Of a stretch of DNA of 64,000 bases, positions 19,866 through 31,440 are shown one piece after another. The notes below the pieces were generated by a model. That model saw nothing but the letters and a program-made list of their open reading frames with translations, searched no databases and was not told the origin of the DNA. The translations under genes and the position numbers were made by a program. The DNA comes from Manihot esculenta. Lineage: Eukaryota; Streptophyta; Magnoliopsida; Malpighiales; Euphorbiaceae. Where the stretch lies: the NCBI RefSeq assembly GCF_001659605.2, contig NC_035173.2, positions 11,966,835 to 12,030,834 on the forward strand. Direction: 5' to 3'. How positions within the stretch are numbered: position 1 is the stretch's first letter; each line of letters begins with the position of its first letter.

Positions 19866-20792
19866 TGTAATACCCGGCTAGACTCCGGTATCGGAATTCC
19901 TACCATCCGGTGGAATCTCGGATGTCGGAGACCTCTAGAAGGGTAGAATCATGTTTTTATGAAATGATTTTATGTTTTTAATGGTTTTAAGTATGAAATT
20001 TAATGAGTTTTAGCATAAAAAGTCCTTGGAGGAAAACCCAGGTTCGGCCGCCGAAAGTCAAGTTCGGCCGCCGAACATGCATGCGTTTTGGAGGCTCGTT
20101 AGGCCCCCGAAAGCATGAGTTAGGGAAGTTCAGGTTCGGCCGCCGAAAGTCAAGTTCGGCCGCCGAACATTGCATGGATGCGGAGGCACATTCGGCCTCC
20201 GAACGTGGCCTGGCCAGCCACCTATAAAAGGGGCACTTAGCCGAAATGGGCGAGTTTTCTCCTATTTTCGGCCACAGCAAGCTTCTGATCTTCCCTTTGC
20301 AACTCTAGTGTTCTTCCTCCAAATCTCTTCCATTTTTCTTGAGTTTTAAACTCACATTGCAAGTTTTGAGCGTTTAAAGCAAGTTTTGGAGCTTTGGGAA
20401 CTCAGGAGCTCATTTTTGTGGATCTCCAAGTTTAGGTCGTCTCCCTCTCGATCTTCAAGAGGTAAGAGCCGATCTTAAGCTCCTTATGTGTTTTAAATAA
20501 GTTTTATGCAAGATCTATGGGTAGAAATGCATGTTAGGTTATATGTTGAGTTATGGGTTAATATTGATGTTTTGAACAATGTGGCTTGTTTGAGTATGTT
20601 TGAAGTGTTGTAGTTGGGGTATATGATAGTTTGAGACCCCTAGGTGTAATGTATGTGAAGTATGCATGTTGTTGATCATGTATGGGATTATACAGGTTTA
20701 CAGGTTATATGTCAGGCTTGCTACGGGTCCCGGCGGCCTTAAGCCGATCTGGATCCTAGCGCCGGTAGCGGTCCGATTTCCGGGTCGTTACA
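19866..20792 (+). repeat. 3' LTR of the + strand chromovirus (short form)
   Basis: It is the same length as the 5' LTR and differs at about eight positions, all C/T changes: five cluster in 20195-20260, two near 20287 and one near 20581. Using the often quoted rate of 1.3e-8 substitutions per site per year, this suggests roughly a third of a million years since insertion. The rate is an assumption. Confidence 0.95.
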
Positions 20793-20797
20793 GTCTG

Positions 20798-21439
20798 TTG
20801 CATTTAATAAATTTTTCACGACCTGATATAGCTTATGCTGTATGTAGATTGAGTAGGTATACACATAATCTCAATGATGATCATTAGGCTGCATTAGTTG
20901 GACTAATGAAATATTTGAGAGGTACTATGAACTATGATATCTTATATAGTGGATTTTCCTCTGTATTAGAAGAATACAATGATGCTAATTGGATTTCAGA
21001 TTCAGATGAGATAAAATCCACTAGTGGTTATGTATTCACTCTAAGAGGTGGTGCAATTACATGGAAATCAACCAAACAAAATATCATTGCTAAATCCATT
21101 ATGGAGCTAGAGTTTATTACTCTAGAATTAACTGGAACTGAAGCTGAGTGGTTAAGAAACTTCTTAGCAAATATTCCGTTAGGAATAAAACCAACACCAT
21201 CTGTATCAATGCATTGTGATTGCCAAGCGACAATAACTATTGTAAAGAATAAAACTTTCAATGGTAAGAATATACATATGCATTTGAGACATAATATTAT
21301 TAAGCAGCTGCTGAAAGATGGAACTATTTCCATTGATTATGTAAAATCAAAATTGAATTTGGCCAATTCTCTGACTAAACCTTTAGGGAGAAAACTAATA
21401 GATGAAACATTAAGGGGAATGGGACTTAAGCTAATTTGA
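20798..21439 (+). pseudogene. Copia RT end and RNase H, downstream of the nested element
   Basis: Coding resumes after the second GTCTG with FSRPDIAYAVCRLSRY, then MKYLRGTMNYDILY and YNDANWISDSDEIKSTSGYV. AITWKSTKQNIIAKSIMELEF and the LANSLTKPLGRK ending follow. This is the Copia RNase H. A TAG at 20885-20887 replaces an expected Trp codon. The rest is open to the TGA at 21437-21439, so this 3' part is better preserved than gag. Confidence 0.9.
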
Positions 21440-21990
21440 AATTAACAGTGATAGAAACCCAACCTTTGTGATTGGAGATCCCATGAAAAAGGTTCATATG
21501 GATAATATCAAGTCACTTATTAGTTCTTCTAGCACTATTTGTCGTTATCCCTTCCTATAGTGTGAGAAGTGCTAGACTGCATTAATGAGAGGATGAGATA
21601 AAGCTCTTAATGATATTCATATCTCTTATGAGTGGAGTATAAATTGCAGAATACACTTGATGATATTACCTATATAAGTGTGAAGTGAGGCCACTTCTAT
21701 GAAATTGTGGCATAATCTGTAGAGCACTTATAAACTACCAGGCGCGCGCATGGCCTATTAGCGGAAAACAACGTTGACAACAAGATCTGTGGAGTATTAT
21801 GAGATTGGTGGGATATTAGCATACAAAAAAGAGTTTTTGGTTTATAAAAATAAAAGTTTCACCGATTACTTTGTATGTTAAGTCTTATTAATATAGGTCT
21901 GGTTCATAGTTCAAAAGACACCAGATTCGAAACATATATACTAAATTTCTAAATTCAGCAATGAAAAATCTTTTGAAATATGTGAGGGAT

Positions 21991-22372
21991 TGTTGTAAAA
22001 TTAATTTAGATTTCAAAAGATTTTGTGGTCGTTGAAGATTTTATGGTTGTTGCAGATTTGACATTTAAATCTAATATTAAATTTGACCATTATGATTTTA
22101 TTATATTATCTTAAAATTTTTATAACCGCTTGCAATGACCATTTTTTTCACTATAAATAGTTTTCACCTTTACAAAAAAAACACTATCATTTTTCTATTT
22201 TATTCTTTTTCTTCTCTATATTTTCTGCTGGATTATAAATTAGAGAAATTTTAGTTATTTTGATCCTAAAAATTAAATTACAGAAAAATATGTTTAATCC
22301 TAAATATTACAAAATAAAAAACAGTGTCCAACACGATTAAAATTTTATTATTTTTATCTTAGTTTTTCAACA
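21991..22372 (+). repeat. 3' LTR of the Copia element
   Basis: The repeat is 382 bp and begins TGTTGTAAAATTAATTTAG like the 5' LTR. A short purine-rich GTGAGGGA tract precedes it. It lacks the extra 18-bp unit of the 5' LTR and carries many substitutions. It is followed by the TSD AATTT. Confidence 0.9.
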
Positions 22373-22377
22373 AATTT

Positions 22378-23379
22378 ATGTGAAAGTGTTATTAAAATCT
22401 TTAGGATATGGGATTCTTTAAGCATTTAATAACATATAAAGTATGTTGTTGAAAGCATATTTGTGGTTGTGAAATATACAACACAACTAAAATTAATAAG
22501 AAAATTCAAGGGTTTAGAGTTTCATGTGGTGTTGAAATTATGTATAATTATCAACTTAGAAGATAAAAGTCAATTATAATTTGAAGAGACATCCATTGGA
22601 CACCATATGCTTCCCTCACCCTGAAGCTATGATAGAGAGAGAGATTTTTCCAGTACGGAGTGATCGCCAATGATCGAAGACTTCGGGGCGCGCTTTTCTA
22701 CTCGTGATTTTTGCATGGATCATTTCCGACCACGAACACACAAGATAATTGATCCTATGCTGTGCTCGGGCTGAAGTGGGTTCACGCGCTGCCTATGAGA
22801 AACATGATATGTCAATTAATCAAATTTTAATGTTCTGTGTTTCTACGCGGAATTGTCGCCAAACTCGGTGACGCTTACCTTTGAATCCGTGTAGCCAGGT
22901 GCATCACGCTGCTTAGTATATATTTTTTTTTCGTGTAATTGATTTTGTTAGAATTTAATTTCAAGATTTTCAAATTTAGAACTTTGATAATATTAATGTT
23001 ATGAACTAAAATTGAAATATTATTAAAGTAAATATTATTGAACCCTGCAGTTTCAATTTTTTTGAGATATCAACATTTGAAATTTGGATGTTGTTTAAGC
23101 ATAGTTTATTAATGAATTATGAATTTCAAACCATACCATTTTACTCATTAAAAATTTCTTGCAGTAGATTGAAAATAATATTATTTTATAAATAATTTCA
23201 AATCCACACGCTCTTATGTTTATAAGCATAATGTATATACTCATCCTTCCAATCAATCAAGGAAAATAAAATATTTTATCGAATTCAAATATAATATTTT
23301 AAATTTTACTATATGATAACATATGAAATACACCTCTCCTTAAGACATGACACATATACATTAATCTCGTGACCTTGCC
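22378..23379. other. Unassigned stretch, with a GC-richer possible exon pair on the minus strand
   Basis: Most is AT-rich. At about 22600-22920 the composition changes. On the minus strand an AAAG/GTAAGC donor (boundary 22879/22878) and a TTTCTCATAG acceptor (ending 22793) enclose an 86-base AT-richer interval. The flanks stay in one frame across it for about 30 codons. No protein family is recognised. It may be a stranded host exon pair or chance. The remainder to 23379 shows nothing I can name. Confidence 0.25.
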
Positions 23380-23559
23380 AGATAATGACCAAGAGTGTAG
23401 AGATGGTCAGTCCATTCAGGCCAATTGGCAATGTCTGTAGGGATGAAGGAGATTTTACTATGACTGGAGTTTTTGAATTAACCCATTAAGATCAAAATGA
23501 CGAACTCAGAAAACAACATACTTGCCTCAGTCGAAACTAAAAACTAAAATATGGAAATG

Positions 23560-24024
23560 CTTACTACATAGGGTTTTCCCATGACCCTCCTGCCAACTAA
23601 CTTCACAACACCCATGATGTCTTCCGTACTAACAGCAACTAACCGTACACACTTAAACGCAGCCCCTCAAACCTTGTTCTCCAACTAAGAGATGCAAACT
23701 ATGTCAATTCAGCATCAGCAAACCATGATGTGGATGAACCAACTCGTGGCACCTTAGCTTATGAACCTATCGCAAGTCTCAACCTCTAGCCAAGCTCCAA
23801 CACCTACCTTTGTACCTAATGCAGAAAAAAAAAGAGTCAACCACAGTTGCTCAAGGAAATTGGAGGAGGAGAGAAGATGAAGTGTCGAGGGAACCATCGA
23901 CTAAGTCTCGAAGCCATGTGGTAAGAAGCTTGATAGAAGAAGACACTAATGTGAGCAAGAGTACCACAATTGAAATGTATGAAGCCAGTAATGGAGAGGA
24001 AGGGACCAGCTCCAAGTCCCCTAT
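23560..24024 (+). pseudogene. Tat-type gag, N-terminal remnant
   Basis: Broken frames here encode a Gln/Met/Asn-rich stretch (MQTMSIQHQQTMMWMNQL) followed by Ser/Pro-rich and charged sequence, as in Tat gag N-termini. Several stops are present. It is cut at CCTAT by the solo LTR at 24025-26263 and continues after it. Confidence 0.45.
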
Positions 24025-26263
24025 TGTAACGACCCGGAAACCGGACCGCTACCGGCGCTAGGATCCAGATTGACTTAAGGTCGCCGGGACCCATAGCAAG
24101 CCTACCGTACAACCTGTATACCTGTTAAATCCCATACATGATCAAACATATACATAAAACTGTAAACTTTTTCTTTCCTTTACCAAGCTTAACCTGTGCA
24201 TACTCATAATCATAAACATAAACCTCACACTGGAGCCCTCATCAAATGCTTCAATGGGGTAACATATCATGCATTAAGCTTGGTTAACATAAAACATCAT
24301 TAACACATTACATAGATCATGTATATAAAAGGGGATTAACCATACATATTAGGGTCAAGCACAACTCTAAGCCTCAGTAAACATCATTACATTACATGAC
24401 TGTTCAATACTATTCATTACATAATATTCTTTCTCATGTCCACTACTAACTATTACATACATAAAACCTTCCTACTCTAGTTGACTTCCCAGACTATCTC
24501 GAACCTGCAAACCTGGGGGGTTAAGGGAACGGGGTGAGCTAAAAAGCCCAGTGAGCAGAATCATAAACATTATTATAAATCATGCTTTCATGGAATGCAT
24601 CATAACACATAAAATCCACATCAAGGATGGACTTGTCACCAATAACCCTCTACATATTCATGTGCCCGGCCCTCGACGGAGCTCCGCAGGACTTCTATAA
24701 TCATCATATAATGCCAAGATGCGTGGACATGGGCAGCCCTGGACTTTCATTAATCATCATACATAAATGCTAGGACGCGTGGACATGGGCAGCCTTGGAC
24801 TTTCGTATACATGACATATTGAGGGCTAATGGATCATCCAACATCCATCCACAATAACAACATAGTATGCAATGCAGCATATTCGTGAGATTCTAATGCA
24901 ACAACCTAAATTATATCATGGCATTCATGATGCATGAGCATGCTCAAAACTTTATTAGTTTAATACATAGTTTAGTTCTACTCACCTCAGGTTAACTCTG
25001 AACAGACTCTGAAGTAGTTACTTCACTGCTGGGGTCCTCGGTTCCTCGGGTCCGATCCTACACAAGTGGACTCATATGAGGTACCAAACATAGACTAACA
25101 TGACTCTAAACTACTCCCCAAAAATCCCCTAAAACATCACAAACATGCATAGAAAATCATACAAAGGAAGGCTGAACAGGGCACTTTCGGCGGCAGGTTC
25201 GGTGGCCGAAAGTCCCTCCAGAGTCGAAATTCATGCACCTTCGACGGCACTTTCGGCGGCTGAAGGTTCCTTCCAGATCCGAAACTCGTGCATGTTCAGC
25301 GGCACCTTCGGCGGCCGAAAGTCCCTTCCAGAGCCGAAAGTCCACTTTCGGGGGCAGGGTTCAACAGCCGAAAGCTTGCCTCCACAGGCAGGTTCGGCGG
25401 CCGAAAGTGCCTTCGGCTACCGAACCTGAGTTCTTCCAAAGTGGCAGAACTCAGCCATTCAATGCACATTGCCTTCTAAACTCTTCCAACTCAAATCCAA
25501 CACTCCCAAAACATGCATACACACATACATAAGCTTATAGGGGTCTCAAAACTAGCCTAAACCCCAACCAAAACACATCAAACATACATATACAACATTC
25601 ATTAACCATAAAAGCACATAAGCCTTAACACTAAACAACTAACCTAATCATGCATTTCTACCCCATGAATCTTCATGAAACTTACTCAAAACATGAAAAG
25701 AGGTGAGGATCTACTCTTACCTCTTGAAGATCGAGAGGAGAGGCGATCCAACTCGGAGATGGAAGAGCTCTAGCTCCTTGGGTCTCCAAGCTCCAAAAAC
25801 TTGTTCTAAGCTCACAAATCTTCAAAAAACCAAGCAACCACTTGTTAAAACTTGAAAGATTTGTGAAAGATCATCAAAACCAACCATGAGAGGGCATGTA
25901 CTCACCTCTGGCAGGAAATGGGGAGAAAGCTCGCTCATTTTCAGCCATGGGGCTTCTTATAGGGGCTGGCCAGGCCACCTTCAGAAGCCAAAGGTGATTC
26001 CGAAACTCATGCATGTTCGGCGGCCGAACTTGAGGTTCAGCGGCCGAACCTGGATTTCCCTCTATGGTTATTTTTATTCAAAACTCAATTTCTTTCTTAC
26101 TTAAAATCATAAAATACATGAAAACATTTTATAAAAACATGATTTTACCCTTCTAGAGGTTTTCGACACCCGGGATTCCACCGGACAGTAGGGATTCCAC
26201 CGGACGGTAGGGATTCTACCGGACGGTAGGAATTTCGATACCGGAGTCTAGCCGGGTATTATA
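24025..26263 (-). repeat. Solo LTR of the chromovirus family, long form (TSD CCTAT)
   Basis: It begins TGTAACGACCCGG and ends CCGGGTATTATA on the + strand, the reverse complement of the family LTR. CCTAT flanks both sides (24020-24024, 26264-26268). It is 2,239 bp with no internal region, so LTR-LTR recombination removed it. It contains palindromes at about 25180-25420 and 26018-26050. The variable cassette at about 24660-24830 has two copies of a GCGTGGACATGGGCAGCC unit, unlike the cassette of other copies. A triple GGATTCCACCGGAC-like repeat lies near 26180-26225. Confidence 0.95.
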
Positions 26264-26268
26264 CCTAT

Positions 26269-27130
26269 AACTATTAAGAGAACGAAAATGAAGAAATAAC
26301 GAGTGGATAGAAGAATAAAAAGATTGAAGAGAGAAATATTAGTCGAGCTCAAGAGCGGGGTGGGAGCTTAGGTTGGATTAAGAACTTCTTCACAATTCTC
26401 AGCTTGTATCCAAGAAGAAACCATTCTAAAGAAGTTCTTGATGCCAATAATGGTAGCTTACGACAATACATGCAATCTTAGAGACCACATCATTAACTAT
26501 AAAACGTTCATGGAGTTGCAAACTCATTAGGATGCCCTGTTATGCAAAGTGTTCCCCATTATCCTTACTAGAGCGGCATGGTTCAACAACCTAGAAGTCA
26601 AAAGTATTAGAACTTTTATAGACCTGGCTAGTGCCTTCATAGGGAGGTTCATAGCCAGTGTACCAGCATAGAGAAAAATAAGCTATCTAGAGACAATGTA
26701 GCAGAAGAGGGATGAGATCCTCAGGGAGTACATTACCTAGTTCAATACTAAGGCTTGGTAGATTACTGATCTAGATAAATCTAGGGTCATGGAAGCCATA
26801 CAAAAAAGAACCATATCAATTGATATTTTTGGGTCACTAAGTAGAAAGCCACCGAGCATCTAAGCAGAGGTGATACAGAGAGTTGCAAACTATATGAAGT
26901 AAGATGATGCCTTAATTACGTTTCATTTTGCTAAGGAGACTCGAGAAAGAGATAACTCCTGAGCTCTTCTAGATGACCGAAGGAGAGTATACTTGGACCG
27001 GAGACTTGACTAAGGCCCCAAAGCCTTAAATAAGTACACAACCCACCAAGAACTCAACCACAGACCCAGACCTCTAGCCCTTTGAGAAACACTCTACTAA
27101 ATTCCTCTAGTGTCGAGATCCTCATGGTGG
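26269..27130 (+). pseudogene. Tat-type gag core remnant
   Basis: Frames include DNTCNLRDHIINYKTFMELQ, ALLCKVFPIILTRAAWF, RTFIDLASAFIGRFIAS, QKRDEILREYIT and FNTKAW. These follow the conserved layout of the retrotransposon gag domain of Tat elements. In-frame stops occur about every 30-40 codons, many at former Gln or Trp codons (CAG or TGG to TAG/TGA), consistent with decay of methylated cytosines. No zinc knuckle survives clearly. Confidence 0.7.
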
Positions 27131-27379
27131 TGTTGGATAAAAATTTCCTCAAATGCATTTAATATCATTACATGCATGGTCATATCATAAATAGCTGCTT
27201 CCAGCTAATGAATGAGATTGAGAGGCTGATAAAGAGGGGACACTTGAGAAACTTCATCAAGAAAGATAGAGTCTAGTAGTAGACCAAAAGAGAGGAAAGA
27301 AACAATAAGGGAAGGGAGGGCCCAACCAGTGGATGATGGGTCTAGTGGAATTATCAACATGATAGTCTAGGAAGAGACA

Positions 27380-28734
27380 AAGTAGTCGCTCATGGTAAAT
27401 CAAAGTGGAGGTCATACAATTAGCAAAGCACATCCGGGTATAAAAAGTTCTGGTTGACAATGGGAGCAAGATAAACCTCTTTCCCTACAGGGTCTTCCAA
27501 GCTATAAAGATCTTAAAGAGTGCCTGGTCAGGGATCAAGCCCCAATAAAGGAAATTGGAGGAGTACTAGTCCTAGTGGATGGGAAGATAAAACTGCTACT
27601 CACCCTAGGGGCTCCACCTTACTACCCAAACCCACTATGCCTTATTTCTAATAGTAAAGTTGCCCCTACTATACAACATTATTCTAAGATGACTAGTCTT
27701 ATACGATTTTAAAATGACCACCAGTATCTAATATTTCTACATGAAGTTCCCAACAGAAGGGAGAGTTGCCTTCGTAAGGGATAGACAAGATGAGTCTGGG
27801 GCGGTGTATATGGCTAGGGGTGAGCAGTATTCGGTTCAAACTGAAAAAACCGACTGAACTGAACCGATTTGAAAATTTGGTTCGGTTTTTTATATATTTC
27901 AGTTCGGTTCGGTTTTTAATTTTAGAAATTTTGGTTATTTTGGTTCGGTTCGGTTTTGATCAGAAAAAAACCGAAAAAACCGAACCGAACCGATTAGTGA
28001 TAATAATATATTTTTTCAATAATATAGAGAAATTAAATCATATAAAGATTAAAATATTTTAATTAAATTTTAAAATATTAAAAATAAAGTGTAAAAAATA
28101 AAAATATTATTAAAAATCGAAATCGATCAAACTGAACTGAATCGAACCAAATCAGACTGGTTCGGTTCGATTCGGTTTCTGAGCAAAATCAGTTCGGTTC
28201 GGTTTTCATAAAAACTAAAATTTCGGTTTTCGGTTTATTCGGTTCGGTTCGATTTTGAATCGAACCGACTGAATGCTCACCCCTATATATGGCACCTATG
28301 GCCAAGGCAGAAGAAGAGGAAGAAATACACCCGGAGGTGATAGAGGTGAGGGATGAGAGTAAAAAGTAGAGCACGTAGCCCATTGAAAGATTGGAGAACT
28401 TTTCATTAGAGAAGGGACAACCTAACAAGATGTTCAACATGAACGCCAACCTGGAACTTGAGCAGAAGAAGATGAACATGGCACTAATTCTCAATCATTC
28501 AAAAAATTTTCCATCGAAGCCGATAGATATGCCTAGAATTAGCCTCAATGTCATGACCTATGAGTTGAATTTGTTTTCAAATGTCAGGCCGGTTATGTAG
28601 AAAAAAAAGAAGTTTGGTTCGGAGAAATGGGAAGCAATGAGGTATGAAGTAGACAAGCTGCTAGAGGCTAGGTTTATTAGGGAATTAAGTAGCTTATCCT
28701 AAGTGCTTGGCAAACCCTATACTTATGCAAATGG
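27380..28734 (+). pseudogene. Tat-type protease and start of RT, split by a MITE
   Basis: The protease active-site region reads LVDNGSKINLFPYRVFQ at about 27448-27500. The linker to RT continues to GAVYMA at 27814, where a 471-bp MITE interrupts, and resumes at 28294 with PMAKAEEEEEIHPEV. The RT entry follows: DMPRISLNVMTYELN, KKKFGSEKWEAMRYEVDKLL and EARFIRELS. A TAG at about 28599 and others break it. A second insertion interrupts after the NG codons at about 28734. Confidence 0.75.
27815..28285. mobile_element. hAT-like MITE (471 bp)
   Basis: Terminal inverted repeats TAGGGGTGAGCA and TGCTCACCCCTA (27815-27826, 28274-28285) are perfect. An 8-bp direct repeat TATATGGC flanks it (27807-27814, 28286-28293). 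Subterminal regions carry many copies of CGGTTCGGTT in both orientations, so the ends can fold. The centre is AT-rich with no coding capacity. The 8-bp TSD points to hAT-type transposition. It lies in the Tat protease-RT linker. Confidence 0.92.
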
Positions 28735-31424
28735 GTAAAGTACAAAAAGAGTACTCTATGATTTCACTCATTTTCACTTTACGGTCTATAGTTCAATTAG
28801 TATCAAAGTAGTTCATGTGGTATTGTGCTGTTAGCAAATAACGATAATTTTCTAATGTCGTTAAAAAATACTAATGTGACAAGTAAAATATAATTATTAT
28901 TAAAAGAAAAAGTATAAAAAAGTACTATATGGCTTCACTCATTTTATTTCAAGGTTTATGTGTAATACCCGGCTAGACTCCGGTATCGGAATTCCTACCG
29001 TCCGGTGGAATCTCGGATGTCGGAGACCTCTAGAAGGGTAAAACCTTGTTTTCATAAAATGTTTTAATGTGTTTTATGTTTTAAGCATGAAAGAAAATGA
29101 GTATTTGCATGAAAACAACCTTGGAGGAAAACCCAGGTTCGGCCGCCGAACCTCAAGTTCGGCCACCGAACATGCAGGCATTTCGGGTGTGTCTTAGGCC
29201 CCCGAAGGCATAAGTGAGGGAAGTCCAGGTTCGGCGGCCGAACCTCAAGTTCGGCCGCCGAACATGGCATGCATGCGGAGGCACGTTCGGCCCCCGAACG
29301 TGGCCTGGCCAGCCACTATAAAAGGGTCCCTTAGCCGAAAATGGGCGAGCTTTTCTCCCCATTGTCGGCCAAGGTGAGTTCTCCGCCGTTCCTCACCAAT
29401 CTTTGAGTTCTTCCTTCAGACCTTTCAAGATTTTCACAAGTTTTTGCTTTCCTTTGAAGATTTTCATGTTTTGAGCAAGTTTTGGACTTGGAGGCCCAAG
29501 GAGCTAAATCTCTCCCAACTTCCAAGTTAGATCGCCTCTACTCTCGATCTTCAAGAGGTAAGAGTCGATCTCTAGCTTACATTATGTTTTAAACAAGTTT
29601 TATGCAAGTTCATGGGGTAGAAAATGCATGAGTAAGCTTATGTTGAGTTTATGGGTTTTTGATGAGTTTTGAGCAATGTGGCTTGTAAATGTATGTTGAT
29701 GTGTTGTAGTTGGGGTGTAAGGTAGTTTGAGACCCCTAGGAGCTTGTATGCATGTTTTGGTTGAGCTAAATGCATGATGGTATGAGTTTGGAGGCATTTG
29801 TGCATGTTTGAACCAAGTTTCTGCCCTTCGGGAGAAACCAGGTTCGGTAGCCGAAAGGGCTTTCGGCCGCCGAACCCTCTTGTGGAAGCAGCCTTCGGCT
29901 GCCGAAGCTTGCCCCCGAAAGAGGACTTTCGCCTCTGTCTGGGAGTTTCGGCCGCCGAAGGTGCCGCCGAACCTGCCTGACTTTCGGCTCTGGAGGGACT
30001 TTCGGCCGCCGAACCTGCCGCCGAACCTGCCGCCGAAAGTGCCCTGTCCAGCCTTCCTTTGCATGTTTTTGCATGATTGTTTTGAGGTGTTTTAGGGGGT
30101 TTTTGGGGGATATTTTTAGAGTTATGTTCTAGTTGTTTGGTCCCTCATTAGAGTCCACCTGTGTAGGTTCGGACCCGAGGAACCGAGGACCCCAGCAGTG
30201 AATTCAGCTGCTTCTGAGTCAGTAGAGCTTCAGCCAAGAGGTGAGTAGAATAAACCTTTATGTTTTTTTAAAGCAAATGAATTATACAGTTGAGCATGTT
30301 CATGCATCATGAATGCCATGTGATGAATTAGGTTGTTTGCATTAGAATTCACGAATATGTTGCATTGCATTTATGATGTTGATGTGGATTGGTTATTGAA
30401 TGATCCTTTAGTCCTCATATGGTATGATGATGCTACGGCATGATATGGTATGGAAGTCCAGGTTGTAGCCATTCTACGTCCCTGGCACTATGTAAGAGAA
30501 AGTCCAGGTTGTACCCATTCTACGTCCCTGGCACATTGGAATGTTATGATATGTTATGTTAAGAGAAAGACCGGTTGTACCCATTCTACATCCCGACACT
30601 TTGGAATGTAGAGGACTATTGGTGACAATACCATCCGAGATGTGATTTGTTGTGATGTGTTGCATTACATGATGGCATGAGGATTTAAATGTTGTTTTCT
30701 ATTATTCTGCTCACTGGGCTCTAATAGCTCACCCCTTTTCCCTAATCCCTCAGGATTGCAGGCACGGGCTAGACAGAGAAGTCAAGAAGAGTAATGAAGT
30801 CTTATGTATGTAATAGTTAGAATGTGGACATGACAAATTGTATAATGACGTATAGATATGTAATGTAATGATATTGAGGTTAAAAGTGTGCTTGACCATA
30901 GTATATTGTAATCCCTTTTTGACACATGATCTTAATGTTTATTGATGACTATGTTTAGCCAACTCAACGCATGTTATGCCACCCATTGGGGGCATTGATG
31001 AGATCCCACTGAGGGGTCAAGTTATGATTATGTATACGTTCAGTGCATGCACAGGTTGAGTTTGGTGTATGACAAAATGTATGAAAGAAAAGTTTTAATT
31101 TTTATGTATGTTGTTGATCATGTATGGGATTAAACAGGTTTACAGGTTGCATGTCAGGCTTGCTACGGGTCCCGGCGGCCTTAAGCCGACCTGGATCCTA
31201 GCGCCGGTAGCGGTCCGATTTTCGGGTCGTTACATTATGGTTCAATTTCTGTTAACTTAGCTCCTCATGATATGATTTTCATATCAATATTTCTGACGGC
31301 GTCTAAAAATTATCATTATTTGCTAACGAGATAATACCACATGTACTACTTTGATACAAATTTTACCGCATACCGTGATGGAAAAAATTGATAAACTCAT
31401 AAGGTACTTTTTTATACTTTTCCT
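28735..31424. mobile_element. Long-TIR element (MITE or foldback) carrying a solo LTR
   Basis: The left end (28735-28850) and the reverse complement of the right end (about 31300-31424) match over more than 100 bases. Shared blocks include GTATCAAAGTAGT, CATGTGGTATT and GTTAGCAAATAA. A second copy of the left end starts at about 28908 (AAAAGTATAAAAAAGTACT), so two left ends face one right end. The solo LTR 28961-31234 is inserted in it. Tat coding resumes at 31441. A clean TSD was not found, so the outer limits may be off by some bases. Confidence 0.65.
28961..31234 (+). repeat. Solo LTR of the chromovirus family, long form (TSD TTATG)
   Basis: It starts TGTAATACCCGG, ends CGGGTCGTTACA, is 2,274 bp, and has TTATG on both sides (28956-28960, 31235-31239). 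Order of parts: U3 palindromes (29136-29300), TATA box at 29317, donor-like AAG/GTGAGT near 29373, GAG/GTAAGAG near 29557, a second palindrome cluster (29842-30038), GAG/GTGAGT near 30240, then a cassette at about 30452-30603 with three degenerate copies of a unit holding CCATTCTACGTCCCTGGCAC. This is the clearest + strand example of the long LTR. Confidence 0.95.
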
Positions 31425-31440
31425 AATAAAAAAGTATAAC

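Larger units (their letters stand above)
13563..20792 (+). mobile_element. Ty3/Gypsy chromovirus (Tekay-like), short LTRs, nearly intact
   Basis: Two 927-bp LTRs (13563-14489, 19866-20792) differ at about eight sites, all C/T transitions, so insertion was recent. TSD GTCTG flanks it (13558-13562, 20793-20797). A perfect tRNA-iMet primer-binding site, a polypurine tract, and gag, protease, RT, RNase H, integrase and chromodomain in Gypsy order are present. A single in-frame TGA at 16956-16958 interrupts an otherwise open frame of 1,664 codons. It sits inside the Copia RT/RNase H coding region. Confidence 0.97.
10370..22372 (+). mobile_element. Ty1/Copia LTR retrotransposon, decayed, with nested chromovirus
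   Basis: LTRs at 10370-10777 and 21991-22372 begin TGTTG and end CAACA. The 5-bp direct repeat AATTT flanks both outer ends (10365-10369, 22373-22377), proving one insertion. Internal coding follows Copia order: gag with zinc knuckle, protease, integrase, RT, RNase H. Many stops and frameshifts, and LTRs that differ by roughly 10% by eye, mark it as old. The insertion at 13563-20792 splits the RT/RNase H coding. Without the insert the element would be about 4.8 kb, the usual Copia size. Confidence 0.95.

Noticed and set aside
29600..30074. Overlapping open frames on both strands rich in RPPNLPP/GGRF-like peptides (also at 25145-25530, 35494-35855, 38024-38561, 45796-46138, 51427-51741)
   Set aside because: They are translations of the CpG-rich palindromes in LTRs. 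The same peptides appear on both strands and in several frames.
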